Origin: Urechidicola vernalis
GTDB lineage: Bacteria > Bacteroidota > Bacteroidia > Flavobacteriales > Flavobacteriaceae
Assembly (NCBI RefSeq): GCF_031846385.1
Contig: NZ_JAVRHV010000002.1
Span: 367,476-431,475 of the forward strand
Length of the DNA stretch: 64,000 nt
Direction of reading: 5' to 3'
Part shown: positions 1 through 9,190 of the stretch, in pieces
Numbering within the stretch: the first letter of the stretch is position 1
Layout: every line of letters starts with the position of its first letter
Notes under the pieces: generated by a model
The model's input: the letters and a program-made list of their open reading frames with translations, nothing else
Databases searched by the model: none
Told to the model about the DNA's origin: nothing
Translations under genes and position numbers: made by a program

Positions 1-456
1 TTTTGGTCCTTTTAAACGCAACCCATCATATAAAGATAATACAGATGCTTGCACACGTGCATTCGTTTCACCGCTTGCATCTTTATTCGGTTCGATTTTA
101 ATTGGACGCCCTTCTCTAACTTTTACTAATACATTTGCAAAATCATGACCATCAGCAATCGCTGTAGCATAATAATCTGCAACACCAGGTATTAGTTCGT
201 TTGGTTTCACTACATAAGGGATTGCCTTTTTTACAGGCCCTTCACAAGCTGCCAATGAAGCCGCTGCAGTCGTAAATCCAACATATTTTAAGAAGTCTCT
301 ACGAGTTGTTGATGAATTATCTAATGATTCCTTATCTCCTAAGAATTCATCTGTTGGTAATTCTTCTACAAATTCGTTTTTCTTTAACGTATCAACAATA
401 GAACTATTTTCGTTTAGTTCCTCAACACTTTTCCAGTATTTTTTGTTTGATGCCAT
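1..456 (-). CDS. actB: Alternative complex III iron-sulfur/molybdopterin-like subunit ActB (3' part missing)
   Basis: The N-terminal 152 residues of a protein that runs off the left edge. It begins MASNKKYWKSVEELN, typical of flavobacterial 'TAT-variant-translocated molybdopterin oxidoreductase' proteins, which are ActB, the large subunit of alternative complex III (quinol to cytochrome c/oxidase electron transfer, periplasmic side). A twin-arginine motif (TTRRDFLKYVG, RR at residues 52-53) lies unusually far from the N-terminus. It is followed by a small-residue stretch ending in LAAC, with Cys71 a possible lipid anchor. The start codon is ATG at 454-456, 61 nt downstream of the actA stop, so the two are co-transcribed. 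The ferredoxin domain lies outside the window. The assignment rests on the Tat region plus the actA neighbour. Confidence 0.9.
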   Translation of the reverse strand, partial: MASNKKYWKSVEELNENSSIVDTLKKNEFVEELPTDEFLGDKESLDNSSTTRRDFLKYVGFTTAAASLAACEGPVKKAIPYVVKPNELIPGVADYYATAIADGHDFANVLVKVREGRPIKIEPNKDASGETNARVQASVLSLYDGLRLKGPK

Positions 457-517
457 TTGATTATTTATTTAATTAATAAAAGGAACTTACGTTACTTTCA
501 ATTTTAATTTTATTTTT

Positions 518-1777
518 TTAGTAGTGACATTTACCACATTCCATTCCGCCCATCTGAGCTTCTGTCACTTTCTCTACTCCGTATTTACCAGCTAACTGCT
601 CGTGAATTTTCTCGTAGTATCCATTTTCAGTCATATCCACTTCAGTATCTCTATGACAGTCTATACACCAACCCATTGTTAACGGAGCGTGTTGATAAAC
701 TTCATCCATTTCTTCAACAGGACCATGACATTCCTGACATTTAACACCTGCTACAGTAACGTGCTGTGAATGATTGAAATAAGCGAAATCTGGTAAATTA
801 TGAACACGAACCCATTCAATAGGTTTCTTCTCGTACCCTTCGATGTATTGCAATTTGTCTTTATCCCAACCAATTGCATCGTATAATTTTTGAATTTCCT
901 TATCTAACACTTCTTTCCCGTGGTTTCCAATTGCAGTTCCTTCAGCAACTTCAGAAATATTCATATGACAGTTCATACAAACGTTTGCTGATGGAATACC
1001 TGAAGTCTTACTGTGCTTTGCAGAAGCATGACAGTACTGACAATCAATTTTATTATCTCCAGCGTGAATTTTATGAGAAAACTCGATTGGCTGAATAGGT
1101 TGGTATCCTTCATCTACACCAACTTGCATAAACCATGAGAACACAATATAAGCTGTAGATAACAAAAAGAAGATCGTTAATAAGAAATGTAAAAACTTAT
1201 TAGCTTTAAAAGCAGCCCATATTGCATTTGCTTGTTCTCCTGTTGTTTTTCTTTTTGGAGCATCGTCTCTTAATTCTGAAACGGTACGATATAGATTTAC
1301 AACCATTAACAACAATACAAATACAATTGCTATTAAAATATACAATAACGTATTGTCTGCTTCAGCAACTACTACATCTCCTCCTCCAGTTGTAACGACT
1401 GGTGGTGGTGGCGGTGGTGCAGACGTATATGCTAAAATATCATCAATATTTTCATCTGTTAAAAACGGAAACGCCGTCATTGCTGTCGGGCTATATTTTG
1501 CCGCTTCTTTTGCATCAGCATCTGTAGCTTGCAATGCTGCATTGTCTTTGATCCATGCTTTTAACCAAGCATCTTCACGGACATCTGTAATTCCACCTAA
1601 CTTAGGCCCTACTAAATCTTTATCTAATTTATGACATGCCGCACAATTTGTATTGAATAGTTTTTTACCATTCGCTGCATCTCCCTGGGCCGATAAATTT
1701 AAAGTGAAAAAGAATAGGAAAGCAATACTACTGAACGCTAATCTTGCTGTTAGACTCTGTTGTTTCACGCTTTTCAT
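518..1777 (-). CDS. actA: Alternative complex III multiheme cytochrome c ActA
   Basis: Membrane-anchored cytochrome c subunit of alternative complex III, which oxidises menaquinol and passes electrons to terminal oxidases. With the start at MKSVKQQSLT (ATG at 1775-1777) the protein has 419 residues. It has a signal or anchor segment (about 12-30), a monoheme domain (CAACH 45-49), a proline/glycine linker (121-133), a TM helix (about 144-161), a second TM (about 196-217) and a pentaheme domain with CQYCH, CMNCH, CQECH, CIDCH and CGKCH (246-418). That makes six CxxCH sites. An in-frame ATG 75 nt upstream is rejected because a -7 promoter element (TACTTTTG, minus strand, 1850-1857) sits at that position. 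It is the first gene of the operon and actB follows. Confidence 0.95.
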   Translation of the reverse strand: MKSVKQQSLTARLAFSSIAFLFFFTLNLSAQGDAANGKKLFNTNCAACHKLDKDLVGPKLGGITDVREDAWLKAWIKDNAALQATDADAKEAAKYSPTAMTAFPFLTDENIDDILAYTSAPPPPPPVVTTGGGDVVVAEADNTLLYILIAIVFVLLLMVVNLYRTVSELRDDAPKRKTTGEQANAIWAAFKANKFLHFLLTIFFLLSTAYIVFSWFMQVGVDEGYQPIQPIEFSHKIHAGDNKIDCQYCHASAKHSKTSGIPSANVCMNCHMNISEVAEGTAIGNHGKEVLDKEIQKLYDAIGWDKDKLQYIEGYEKKPIEWVRVHNLPDFAYFNHSQHVTVAGVKCQECHGPVEEMDEVYQHAPLTMGWCIDCHRDTEVDMTENGYYEKIHEQLAGKYGVEKVTEAQMGGMECGKCHY

Positions 1778-1849
1778 ATAAATATATGTTTTCTTTCTTG
1801 TTTGGTACAATAATTTCAAATGAATTACGTACTGATTAAAATAGTGGCA

Positions 1850-1857
1850 CAAAAGTA
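1850..1857 (-). promoter_or_regulatory. Probable promoter (-7 element) of the actAB operon
   Basis: On the minus strand this reads TACTTTTG, an exact match to the Bacteroidota -7 consensus TAnnTTTG. It is about 72 nt upstream of the chosen actA start. No clear -33 TTTG is visible. It supports the shorter ActA start. Confidence 0.5.
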
Positions 1858-1956
1858 CTATTAATTAGCAAGATTTAAAATCTAAAAATAATGTTAAATG
1901 CAATTTATAATTATTCTAAATAGAGTAAAATGATACCGTTTTAATAAACAATAGAT

Positions 1957-1964
1957 TAGATTTG
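1957..1964 (+). promoter_or_regulatory. Probable promoter (-7 element) of the SPOR-domain gene
   Basis: TAGATTTG matches TAnnTTTG. Transcription would start near 1971, giving a leader of about 98 nt. That leader contains a perfect 9-bp inverted repeat (GGATTAAAA at 1979-1987 with TTTTAATCC at 2004-2012, 16-nt loop) of unknown role. Confidence 0.5.
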
Positions 1965-2068
1965 CAAAGCCTTATTTCGGATTAAAATCGGACAAATAAT
2001 ACGTTTTAATCCCAGTACAAAAACAACAATAAAATTGCTTATTTTAAGCATCATAAAAATATATAAAA

Positions 2069-2434
2069 ATGAAAAAAACAACATTTGGCTTCTTAAGTTT
2101 TTTATTCTTCCTCTTGATTGGAACATCTGGAATGGCTCAGGAAAATACTGAGATTAATGATGTTTTAAGAAAAAAAGCGGCCTATAACAAAGAACATCCT
2201 GAAGCAAACGGATTTAAAATTCAATTGTATAATGGTAATGAAACCCAAGCATACCGAGTAAGAAGTGAATATCAAATTGAATTCAATAAAAAGGCGGAAT
2301 TAATTTATGAGGCCCCAGAATGGAAAGTTAGAGTTGGTAATTATTTGACTCGATTAGAAGCAGATAGAGCACTTTTAGAAATTAAAAAAGAATTTTCTGG
2401 TGCTATTGTATTAGAGACTGAAATTAAAATGTAA
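2069..2434 (+). CDS. SPOR domain-containing secreted protein
   Basis: A 121-residue protein with an N-terminal signal peptide (about 1-23, cleavage near GMA-QE). A C-terminal SPOR domain (about 47-120: GFKIQLYNGNETQAYRV ... EWKVRVGNYLTRLEADRALLEIKKEF) follows. SPOR domains bind septal peptidoglycan stripped of stem peptides, so the product is probably a periplasmic wall-associated protein. No catalytic module is attached, unlike in DedD, FtsN or RlpA. It is convergent with infB across a shared terminator. The fold assignment is solid; the biological role is inferred. Confidence 0.85.
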   Translation: MKKTTFGFLSFLFFLLIGTSGMAQENTEINDVLRKKAAYNKEHPEANGFKIQLYNGNETQAYRVRSEYQIEFNKKAELIYEAPEWKVRVGNYLTRLEADRALLEIKKEFSGAIVLETEIKM

Positions 2435-2479
2435 TCGCTTCGATTTCATTCGTAATCTTTCTAATAATTAAATGACATA

Positions 2480-2514
2480 AAAAAACCGAATCAATCTTGA
2501 TTCGGTTTTTTTTA
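2480..2514. terminator. Bidirectional intrinsic terminator
   Basis: The stem AACCGAATCAA / TTGATTCGGTT is flanked by an A-run on the left and eight T on the right. It serves both the SPOR gene and the convergent rimP-nusA-infB operon. Confidence 0.9.
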
Positions 2515-2532
2515 TATCCTGAAGGTTGATTT

Positions 2533-5355
2533 TTATTTCAACTTCTTCTTAACTGCTACTTCTTCGTAAGCTTCAATTACATCACCGATTTTTATATCGT
2601 TGAATCCTTTAATTTGAACCCCACAATCGTACCCTTTTGTCACTTCTTTAACATCATCTTTAAATCGTTTCAACGCTGTTAATTCTCCAGAGTGTACAAC
2701 AACTCCTTCGCGAATAATTCTAATCAATGAATTACGCATAATCTTACCGCTTACGACCATACAACCTGCAATGTTTCCAACTTTAGAAATTTTATAAACT
2801 TCTCTAATCTCAACATTACCAGTAACCTCTTCTTTCATCTCTGGCGATAACATTCCTTCCATGGCATCACGTAAGTCATTAATCGCATCATAAATAATCG
2901 AGTATGTTCTAATGTCTATTTCTTCCTGATCTGCAATCATTCTTGCATTTCCAGAAGGGCGCACATTAAATCCAACAATAATCGCTTCAGATGCAGATGC
3001 TAACAATACATCAGATTCTGTAATTGCTCCTACTCCTTTATGAATAATATTTACTTGGATTTCTTCAGTAGATTGTTTTTGGAACGAATCAGTCAAGGCC
3101 TCTACAGAACCATCCACATCACCTTTAAGGATAATGTTCAATTCTTTAAAGTCTCCTAACGCTATTCTACGTCCAATTTCATCTAACGTAATATGTTTCT
3201 GAGTTCTAACAGATTGCTCACGTTGTAATTGAGAACGTTTTGTTGCAATTTGTTTTGCTTCTTTCTCATCTTCGAATACATGGAAACGATCACCTGCTTG
3301 TGGTGCACCATCCAATCCTAAAATTGAAACTGGTGTTGAAGGTCCTGCTCCGTCCATTGCGTTTCCACGCTCGTTGAACATTGCTTTTACCTTACCACTA
3401 TTCTTTCCTGCTAATACGTAATCTCCAACTTTTAAAGTACCTTCTTGCACTAAAATTGTAGATACATAACCACGACCTTTATCTAAATACGCCTCTACAA
3501 CTGTACCGATAGCACGTTTCTCAGGATTCGCTTTTAAGTCTAGCATTTCAGCCTCTAACAATACTTTCTCCAATAATTCGTCAATTCCTTGACCTGTTTT
3601 TGCAGAAATATCATGCGATTGAATTTTACCTCCCCAATCTTCAACTAACAAGTCCATACCTGCTAATTGTTCTTTGATCTTATCTGGATTTGCTCCTTGC
3701 ACATCAATCTTGTTGATTGCAAATACAATAGGAACCCCGGCTGCTTGTGCGTGACTAATTGCTTCTTTTGTTTGAGGCATTAATCCATCATCCGCTGCAA
3801 CCACAATAATAACTAAATCAGTTACCTGAGCACCACGTGCACGCATCGCCGTAAAGGCCTCGTGACCTGGTGTATCTAAAAAGGCAATTCTCTCACCGCT
3901 TTCTAATTGTACACCGTATGCTCCAATATGTTGTGTAATTCCACCAGACTCACCAGCAATTACATTCGCTTTACGGATATAATCCAATAACGATGTTTTA
4001 CCATGATCTACGTGACCCATTACTGTAATAATTGGTGCTCTACCTTCTAAATCTTCAGCGCTGTCTTCTTCCTCAACAATTGCATCTTCTACCTCTGCTC
4101 CAACAAACTCAACTTTATAATCGAATTCTTCTGCTACGATAGTTAATGTCTCTGCATCTAAACGCTGATTCATTGTTACCATCATACCTAATGACATACA
4201 GGCACCAATAATTTGATTCACCTGAATATTCATCATCGTTGCAATTTCACTTACAGTAACAAACTCTGTTACTTTTAGAATTTTGCTTTCTGCCGCTGCA
4301 ATTTCCTGATCAATTTCAGTTTGTTGACGGTGCGAATCTCTTTTATCTCTTCTATATTTTGCTCCTTTAGACTTCTTACCTTTTCCTTGTAATTTCTCTA
4401 AAGTTTCACGAACTTGTTTTTGCACATCAGCTTCAGAAGGCTCTTCTTTAACAACATTTCTGCGTCCTTGACCTCCTTTATTAAATCCTCCACGTTGATT
4501 TCCCTGTCCTTGACCTGGCTTAAATTCTTTACGAATTCTTTTACGTTTACGCTTATTATCCGTTCCTGCTCCTCCTGGTTTTTTATCGCCAGGCTTTTTA
4601 TCTCCAGGCTTCCCTGCTTCAGGCTTTTTCTTTTTAGGCTTCTCGAATTGCTTTAAATCAATTGTCCCTGCCAATTTAGGCCCGTCTAATTTCTTATACT
4701 GAGTCGTTATTGTTTGCGGTTCTGTTGGCTTTTCTTCTTGAGGTTTTTCCTCAACCTTTTTAGACACAACAGGTTCTACTTTTTTAGACTCACCTTTTTT
4801 AGGCGCTTCCTTTTTAGGTTCTTCTTTTGGCTTTTCCTCTTTCTTCTCAACTGGTTTTGGCGCCTGAGCAACAACCTTTGGACCGTCCAATTTCACCTTA
4901 GCCTTAATAACCTCTACCTTTTCCTCTTTTACTTCAGGTTTCGCAACTTCTTCAACTTTAGCAGGAACTTCTTCAACTTTCTCTTCTTTTTTAGAAGATC
5001 CATCGATATCGATTTTTCCAACAGTTTTCACCTCAACCTTTTCAGCTTTCGCTTTTAAGACTTCGTTTTTGGCCTCTTCTTCAAGACGCTGCTTTTCAAG
5101 TTTGGCTGCACGTTCTAATGCAATAGCTTCCTTTTCCTTTCTTTTCTCTTCACCAACCTCTTTCGATTCCGCTTTTTTGCTTCTATCGGTTTGGAAACCA
5201 TCTAGTAAAACTTCATACTCTGCGCTAGAAATTTTGGTTGTAGGACGTGCCTCTATTTCATGCCCTTTACTGGCAAGATGTTCAACCGCTCTGTCTAACG
5301 AAATATTCAGTTCTCTTAGAACTTTATTAAGTCGCATTGTTTTGTTTTCAGACAT
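2533..5355 (-). CDS. infB: Translation initiation factor IF-2
   Basis: A 940-residue GTPase that brings initiator tRNA to the 30S subunit. The N-terminal IF2_N helix (about 1-50: MRLNKVLRELNISLDRAVEHL) is followed by a very long Lys/Glu/Pro-rich low-complexity linker (about 55-335) and a second IF2_N-like segment. The G domain shows G1 GHVDHGKT (about 446-453), G3 DTPGH (about 492) and G4 NKID (about 546). Domains II, III and IV complete it. The start MSENKTMRLNK is favoured as the usual flavobacterial form, although MRLNK six codons on is possible. It is the last gene of rimP-nusA-infB, 46 nt after nusA, and ends at the bidirectional terminator. Confidence 0.98.
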   Translation of the reverse strand: MSENKTMRLNKVLRELNISLDRAVEHLASKGHEIEARPTTKISSAEYEVLLDGFQTDRSKKAESKEVGEEKRKEKEAIALERAAKLEKQRLEEEAKNEVLKAKAEKVEVKTVGKIDIDGSSKKEEKVEEVPAKVEEVAKPEVKEEKVEVIKAKVKLDGPKVVAQAPKPVEKKEEKPKEEPKKEAPKKGESKKVEPVVSKKVEEKPQEEKPTEPQTITTQYKKLDGPKLAGTIDLKQFEKPKKKKPEAGKPGDKKPGDKKPGGAGTDNKRKRKRIRKEFKPGQGQGNQRGGFNKGGQGRRNVVKEEPSEADVQKQVRETLEKLQGKGKKSKGAKYRRDKRDSHRQQTEIDQEIAAAESKILKVTEFVTVSEIATMMNIQVNQIIGACMSLGMMVTMNQRLDAETLTIVAEEFDYKVEFVGAEVEDAIVEEEDSAEDLEGRAPIITVMGHVDHGKTSLLDYIRKANVIAGESGGITQHIGAYGVQLESGERIAFLDTPGHEAFTAMRARGAQVTDLVIIVVAADDGLMPQTKEAISHAQAAGVPIVFAINKIDVQGANPDKIKEQLAGMDLLVEDWGGKIQSHDISAKTGQGIDELLEKVLLEAEMLDLKANPEKRAIGTVVEAYLDKGRGYVSTILVQEGTLKVGDYVLAGKNSGKVKAMFNERGNAMDGAGPSTPVSILGLDGAPQAGDRFHVFEDEKEAKQIATKRSQLQREQSVRTQKHITLDEIGRRIALGDFKELNIILKGDVDGSVEALTDSFQKQSTEEIQVNIIHKGVGAITESDVLLASASEAIIVGFNVRPSGNARMIADQEEIDIRTYSIIYDAINDLRDAMEGMLSPEMKEEVTGNVEIREVYKISKVGNIAGCMVVSGKIMRNSLIRIIREGVVVHSGELTALKRFKDDVKEVTKGYDCGVQIKGFNDIKIGDVIEAYEEVAVKKKLK

Positions 5356-5401
5356 ACTTATTGTTACTCTTAATTATAATTCTTTTTGCGAAAATTACTA
5401 T

Positions 5402-6658
5402 TTAATTTTCAAACTCTGCTTTTAAAATGTTTTGAACCTCTACGATTGTTTCTTCTTCTAAATCAGTTCTTTTCACCAATTCAGCAACATCTTGACTCAA
5501 TACACTTTTTGCAGTATCTAATCCAACATTTTGGAATTCCTTAATTACCCATCCTTCGATTTCGTCCGTAAATTCAGCTAATTCAACATCTTCGTCTTCA
5601 ACTCCTTCTCTTTGAACGTCTAAATCGTATCCAGTTAATTGGCTCGCTAAACGAATATTCACTCCGTTTCGTCCAATTGCTTTAGAAACTTCCTCTGGCT
5701 TTAAGAACACATCTACACGTCCTTTCTTACCGTCTTCTCTTCCTTCTTCTTCATGAATATCCATAGATGTTACTTTAGCAGGGCTCAAGGCACGTGCTAT
5801 AAATAACTGGTTATTCTTAGTATAGTTAATTACATCAATATTCTCATTTCCTAATTCACGAACAATACCATGAATTCTAGATCCTTTCATACCAACACAA
5901 GCTCCTACAGGATCAATTCTATCATCGTAAGAATCTACCGCTACTTTTGCCTTTTCACCAGGGATCCTTGCGACACCTTCAATAGTAATTAAACCATCAA
6001 ATACTTCTGGAATCTCTTGCTCAAATAATTTCTCTAAGAACTTAGGTTCTGTTCTAGACAAAATAATTACTGGCTTATTTCCTCTTAACTCAACCGTTTT
6101 AATAATACCTCTTACAGACTCTCCTTTTCTAAAGTAATCCGAACGAATCTGTTCACTTTTAGGCATGATGATTTCGTTTCCTTCATCATCTAACAAAATA
6201 ACAGCATTATGCTTAATATGATGTACTTCTGCACTATATAAATCGCCCTCTAAATCTTTAAAGTGCTTAAATATATTTGTGCTATCGTGCTCATGAATTT
6301 TAGAAATTAAATTTTGACGTAAAGCCAAAATTGCTCTACGACCTAAATCCATTAATTTAACCTCTTCCGATACATCTTCTCCAATTTCAAAATCTGGCTC
6401 AATTTTTCTCGCCTCTGCTAATTCAATTTCTTCATTATCATCCTCCGACATTCCATCAGCTACAACAATTCTATTTCTCCAAATCTCTAAATCTCCTTTA
6501 TCTGGATTTATAATAATATCAAAATTATCATCTGAACCAAATTTACGTTTTAAAGCCGCTCTAAACACCTCTTCCAATAACGCCATTAACGTTACTCTAT
6601 CAATACTTTTGTCGTCTTTAAATTCTGAAAACGAATCTATTAATGCTAAATTTTCCAT
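5402..6658 (-). CDS. nusA: Transcription termination/antitermination factor NusA
   Basis: A 418-residue RNA polymerase-associated factor. It has the N-terminal RNAP-binding domain (about 1-125), an S1 domain (about 135-200, GESVRGIIKTVE), tandem KH domains (about 205-345; GACVGMKGSRIHGIVREL and GRNGVNIRLASQLTGYDLDV) and a short C-terminal helical segment. The E. coli-type duplicated acidic repeats are absent, which is normal for this phylum. It lies 4 nt downstream of rimP and 46 nt upstream of infB. NusA is known to autoregulate this operon in E. coli, which is relevant to the leader hairpin upstream of rimP. Confidence 0.97.
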   Translation of the reverse strand: MENLALIDSFSEFKDDKSIDRVTLMALLEEVFRAALKRKFGSDDNFDIIINPDKGDLEIWRNRIVVADGMSEDDNEEIELAEARKIEPDFEIGEDVSEEVKLMDLGRRAILALRQNLISKIHEHDSTNIFKHFKDLEGDLYSAEVHHIKHNAVILLDDEGNEIIMPKSEQIRSDYFRKGESVRGIIKTVELRGNKPVIILSRTEPKFLEKLFEQEIPEVFDGLITIEGVARIPGEKAKVAVDSYDDRIDPVGACVGMKGSRIHGIVRELGNENIDVINYTKNNQLFIARALSPAKVTSMDIHEEEGREDGKKGRVDVFLKPEEVSKAIGRNGVNIRLASQLTGYDLDVQREGVEDEDVELAEFTDEIEGWVIKEFQNVGLDTAKSVLSQDVAELVKRTDLEEETIVEVQNILKAEFEN

Positions 6659-6662
6659 TTCT

Positions 6663-7130
6663 TTAATTAAAAATAATCTTCACTTTTGCTTCCTTTATAC
6701 TATTGTAATCAATTACTGCTTGTTTTGTTACAGTAACTTTTCCTTTTCCAATTGGTTTAGGCTCTCTAGCTTTCCATTCTAAACTTACATTGTTTAAATC
6801 TGCACTCACTACAGTTCCTTCTATTTTTTCTCCTTCAACAGTTTTAACACTTAAAATCCTTCCAATATTCTTTTGATATTGTCTTGGAACTTTTAACGGC
6901 TTAGAAATGTCTACCGAAGTCACTTCAAGAGAAAAATCTTCATCTTCTCTATCTAAATTATGCTCTATATGGCGGCTAATTCTAATACACTCATTCAAGT
7001 TAATTCCAGCATCACCATCTAGCTCTATAAAAATCTTATTATTTGCTAAAAAAGATAATTCAATCAAGAATAAAGTCTCATTCTCTTCCAATGCTTCCTG
7101 CAACAACTGCTTTACAACCTCTTGATTCAT
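6663..7130 (-). CDS. rimP: Ribosome maturation factor RimP
   Basis: A 155-residue 30S assembly factor with the N-terminal alpha/beta domain (FLIELSFLANNKIFIELDGDAGINLNECIRISRHIEHNLD) and the C-terminal SH3-like domain (about 85-155). The DGDxGxxLxxCxxxSRxxE signature is conserved. It is first in the rimP-nusA-infB operon, 4 nt from nusA. The roughly 140-nt leader from the putative promoter contains a GC-rich hairpin followed by T residues. Confidence 0.95.
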   Translation of the reverse strand: MNQEVVKQLLQEALEENETLFLIELSFLANNKIFIELDGDAGINLNECIRISRHIEHNLDREDEDFSLEVTSVDISKPLKVPRQYQKNIGRILSVKTVEGEKIEGTVVSADLNNVSLEWKAREPKPIGKGKVTVTKQAVIDYNSIKEAKVKIIFN

Positions 7131-7220
7131 TTATTAAATTTCACTTTTATTATGAAACAAACTTTCTTTTTATGAAGTAATTTTTAAAAAAATTACAACT
7201 GTTTTTTTTATTCTTTTGTA

Positions 7221-7247
7221 TAAAAAGAGGGGACTTCACGTCCCCTC
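7221..7247 (-). promoter_or_regulatory. Terminator-like hairpin in the rimP leader (possible attenuator)
   Basis: On the minus strand GAGGGGAC and GTCCCCTC form an 8-bp stem with a 5-nt loop (7227-7247), immediately followed by TTTTTATAC. It lies between the putative rimP promoter (-7 box at 7279-7286) and the rimP start. It has the form of an intrinsic terminator but sits before the first gene of the operon, so it may control readthrough into rimP-nusA-infB. Confidence 0.55.
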
Positions 7248-7278
7248 CACTTTCCAAATAATACTTTATTTTCGACTG

Positions 7279-7286
7279 CAAATATA
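7279..7286 (-). promoter_or_regulatory. Probable promoter (-7 element) of rimP-nusA-infB
   Basis: The minus strand reads TATATTTG, an exact TAnnTTTG match. Predicted initiation near 7272 places the 7227-7247 hairpin within the transcribed leader. Confidence 0.55.
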
Positions 7287-7365
7287 CAACTATTTTTTTA
7301 ATGATAAAAATCATTTAAACTTGTATTTCTTTTTTTGTAACTTTACAAAACACCCACTATAAAAA

Positions 7366-8208
7366 ATGATGGTCATGAAAAAAATTTTAGTCCCAATAGA
7401 TTTCTCAAATCAGGCAGAATATGCAGCCAAAGTAGCAGCAAAAATTGCAGAAGAAACAAATAGTGAACTGCATTTATTACACATGTTAGAATTGCCAACT
7501 GAAGTAATTGATCCTTCTAACTTTGGCGCCGAAAACAATTCTCCTTCTACGCTTTTATATATGAAACGTGCACAGGAGAAATTTGAAAAATTAACGAAGC
7601 GCTATTACCTAAGAAATGTAAAAGTGGTAAAATCTGTTTTTTTTCATGAAACTTTTGACGGTATTATTAAGGAAAGTCAAAAACAAAATGCAGATTTAAT
7701 TGTTATGGGATCTCAAGGAGTTTCTGGATTTGAAGAAATGTTTGTGGGTTCTAATACAGAAAAAGTAGTACGTCATTCTGATGTTCCAGTATTAGTTATT
7801 AAAAATGAAATTGATGATTTTAAATTAGAAAATCTCGTCTTCGCCTCTAATTTTGACGAAGATGGACTCAAAACATTCACAAACATCGTTTCATTTGCAA
7901 AAATATTCAATGCTAAAATTCATTTATTAAAAGTGAATACTGCTCAGAGTTTTGAACCTACAATCAAATCTCAATTAAAAATAAAAGAGTTTGTAAACCA
8001 TTCTGATTTAAAAAACTATACCATAAACATTCATAATGATGTTACTGTAGAAATGGGCATCTTAAATTTTGCCGAATATATTGAAGCTGATGTTATTGCA
8101 TTAAATACACATGGTCGCAGAGGTCTTATGAGCTTCTTTAGCGGCAGTATCTCTAAAGACATTTCGAATCACTCCGTTTTACCAGTTATTACTTTTAAAT
8201 TGAAATAA
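7366..8208 (+). CDS. Tandem universal stress protein (UspA x2)
   Basis: A 280-residue cytoplasmic protein with two UspA domains (about 4-147 and 150-280). Domain 1 has the ATP-binding loop G-2x-G-9x-G-S (MGSQGVSGFEEMFVGSN). Domain 2 has a related loop in which the first glycine is replaced by asparagine (LNTHGRRGLMSFFSGS), so nucleotide binding by the second half may be weaker. Three in-frame ATGs occur in the first four codons (7366, 7369, 7375); MKKILVPIDFS at 7375 is the family-typical start. It is divergent from rimP. The specific stress signal cannot be read from sequence. Confidence 0.93.
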   Translation: MMVMKKILVPIDFSNQAEYAAKVAAKIAEETNSELHLLHMLELPTEVIDPSNFGAENNSPSTLLYMKRAQEKFEKLTKRYYLRNVKVVKSVFFHETFDGIIKESQKQNADLIVMGSQGVSGFEEMFVGSNTEKVVRHSDVPVLVIKNEIDDFKLENLVFASNFDEDGLKTFTNIVSFAKIFNAKIHLLKVNTAQSFEPTIKSQLKIKEFVNHSDLKNYTINIHNDVTVEMGILNFAEYIEADVIALNTHGRRGLMSFFSGSISKDISNHSVLPVITFKLK

Positions 8209-8240
8209 TTCTTGATTAATTTTTTATTTCTGATACAAAG

Positions 8241-9164
8241 ATGACGGACAAACCTCAAAACTTTTTGCTTACCGACGCAATTCAAAACATAATTCACTCT
8301 TCTAGATCTGGTACTAAAAAATTATCAAAAAACAGGATTGCCTCGTACGGCTCATTTAAAAAAATAATAGAAGGCTATGAAATTTACCTGCAAAAATCAA
8401 TATATGTTCAAAATATAAATTTAGATTTTCTGAATAAGTTCTCTTCTTATTTAGAAGAGGAAAAAAAATATTCTAATGGCTATTCATTGAAGAAAATAGC
8501 CGATTTAAAAACGATTTGTTTAAATGCAGAACAGAAAGGTTTTAAAATTAACACCGAATTAAAAACATATAAAGCACTCAAAGAGAAAAAGCAACACATC
8601 ATCTATCTAACTATTGAAGAGTTAGAAATGATCAAAATATTTCCTCTTTTTGACTCAGAACTAGAAAACGCTAGGAAATGGCTATTATTAGGATGTGAAA
8701 TTGGTCAAAGATCTGTTGATTTATTAAAAATCGACGAATCAAGTCTAACCACAAAAAAAGGAATAGAAGTAATTGAACTAACACAAGAAAAAACAGGCAA
8801 GCAAATTTCTATTCCGATTCGACCATCTTTAAAACTAATACTAACTGATGGATTTCCTACTAAAAAACCTCTTCACAAGTTAAACGAACAAATTAAAAAA
8901 ATCTGCAAACTATGCGGAATCAATCAAAAGATTGAAGGTGTCTTATATGATTTTGAATCAAAACGTAGAACAGAAGGAATTTTTGAAAAACACAGGTTGA
9001 TAACAGCTCATGTATGCAGACGGACATTTGCCATAAACAACTACGGAAAAATGCAAAGTCGCTTATTAAGACAAATTACTGGACATAGCACAGAAACAAT
9101 TTTACTCGAATATATTGGCAAGAAAGAGACTCCTCACAAATCTCAAACATTAAGTTTATTTTAA
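8241..9164 (+). CDS. Tyrosine recombinase / phage-type integrase
   Basis: A 307-residue site-specific recombinase. It has an N-terminal SAM-like core-binding domain (about 10-112) and a catalytic domain (about 122-300) with all six residues recognisable: R157 (GQRSVDL), K184 or K187 (QEKTGK), H257-x-x-R260 (AHVCRRTF), H282 (TGHST) and nucleophile Y291 (LEYIG). It is therefore probably active. It resembles the stand-alone integrases of Bacteroidota mobile elements rather than XerC/D. It sits between usp and an amidohydrolase with no adjacent mobilisation genes, and no direct repeats are obvious beside it. Its target is unknown. Confidence 0.85.
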   Translation: MTDKPQNFLLTDAIQNIIHSSRSGTKKLSKNRIASYGSFKKIIEGYEIYLQKSIYVQNINLDFLNKFSSYLEEEKKYSNGYSLKKIADLKTICLNAEQKGFKINTELKTYKALKEKKQHIIYLTIEELEMIKIFPLFDSELENARKWLLLGCEIGQRSVDLLKIDESSLTTKKGIEVIELTQEKTGKQISIPIRPSLKLILTDGFPTKKPLHKLNEQIKKICKLCGINQKIEGVLYDFESKRRTEGIFEKHRLITAHVCRRTFAINNYGKMQSRLLRQITGHSTETILLEYIGKKETPHKSQTLSLF

Positions 9165-9190
9165 TTATTTATGCTCTCAATACCTAAATC

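Noticed and set aside
518..1852. Longer ActA start at 1852
   Set aside because: The extra 25 residues are not family-like and the position coincides with a -7 promoter element.
4714..5058. Long plus-strand reading frame opposite infB
   Set aside because: Phe/Leu/Arg-rich translation is the antisense of the Lys/Glu-rich IF-2 linker.
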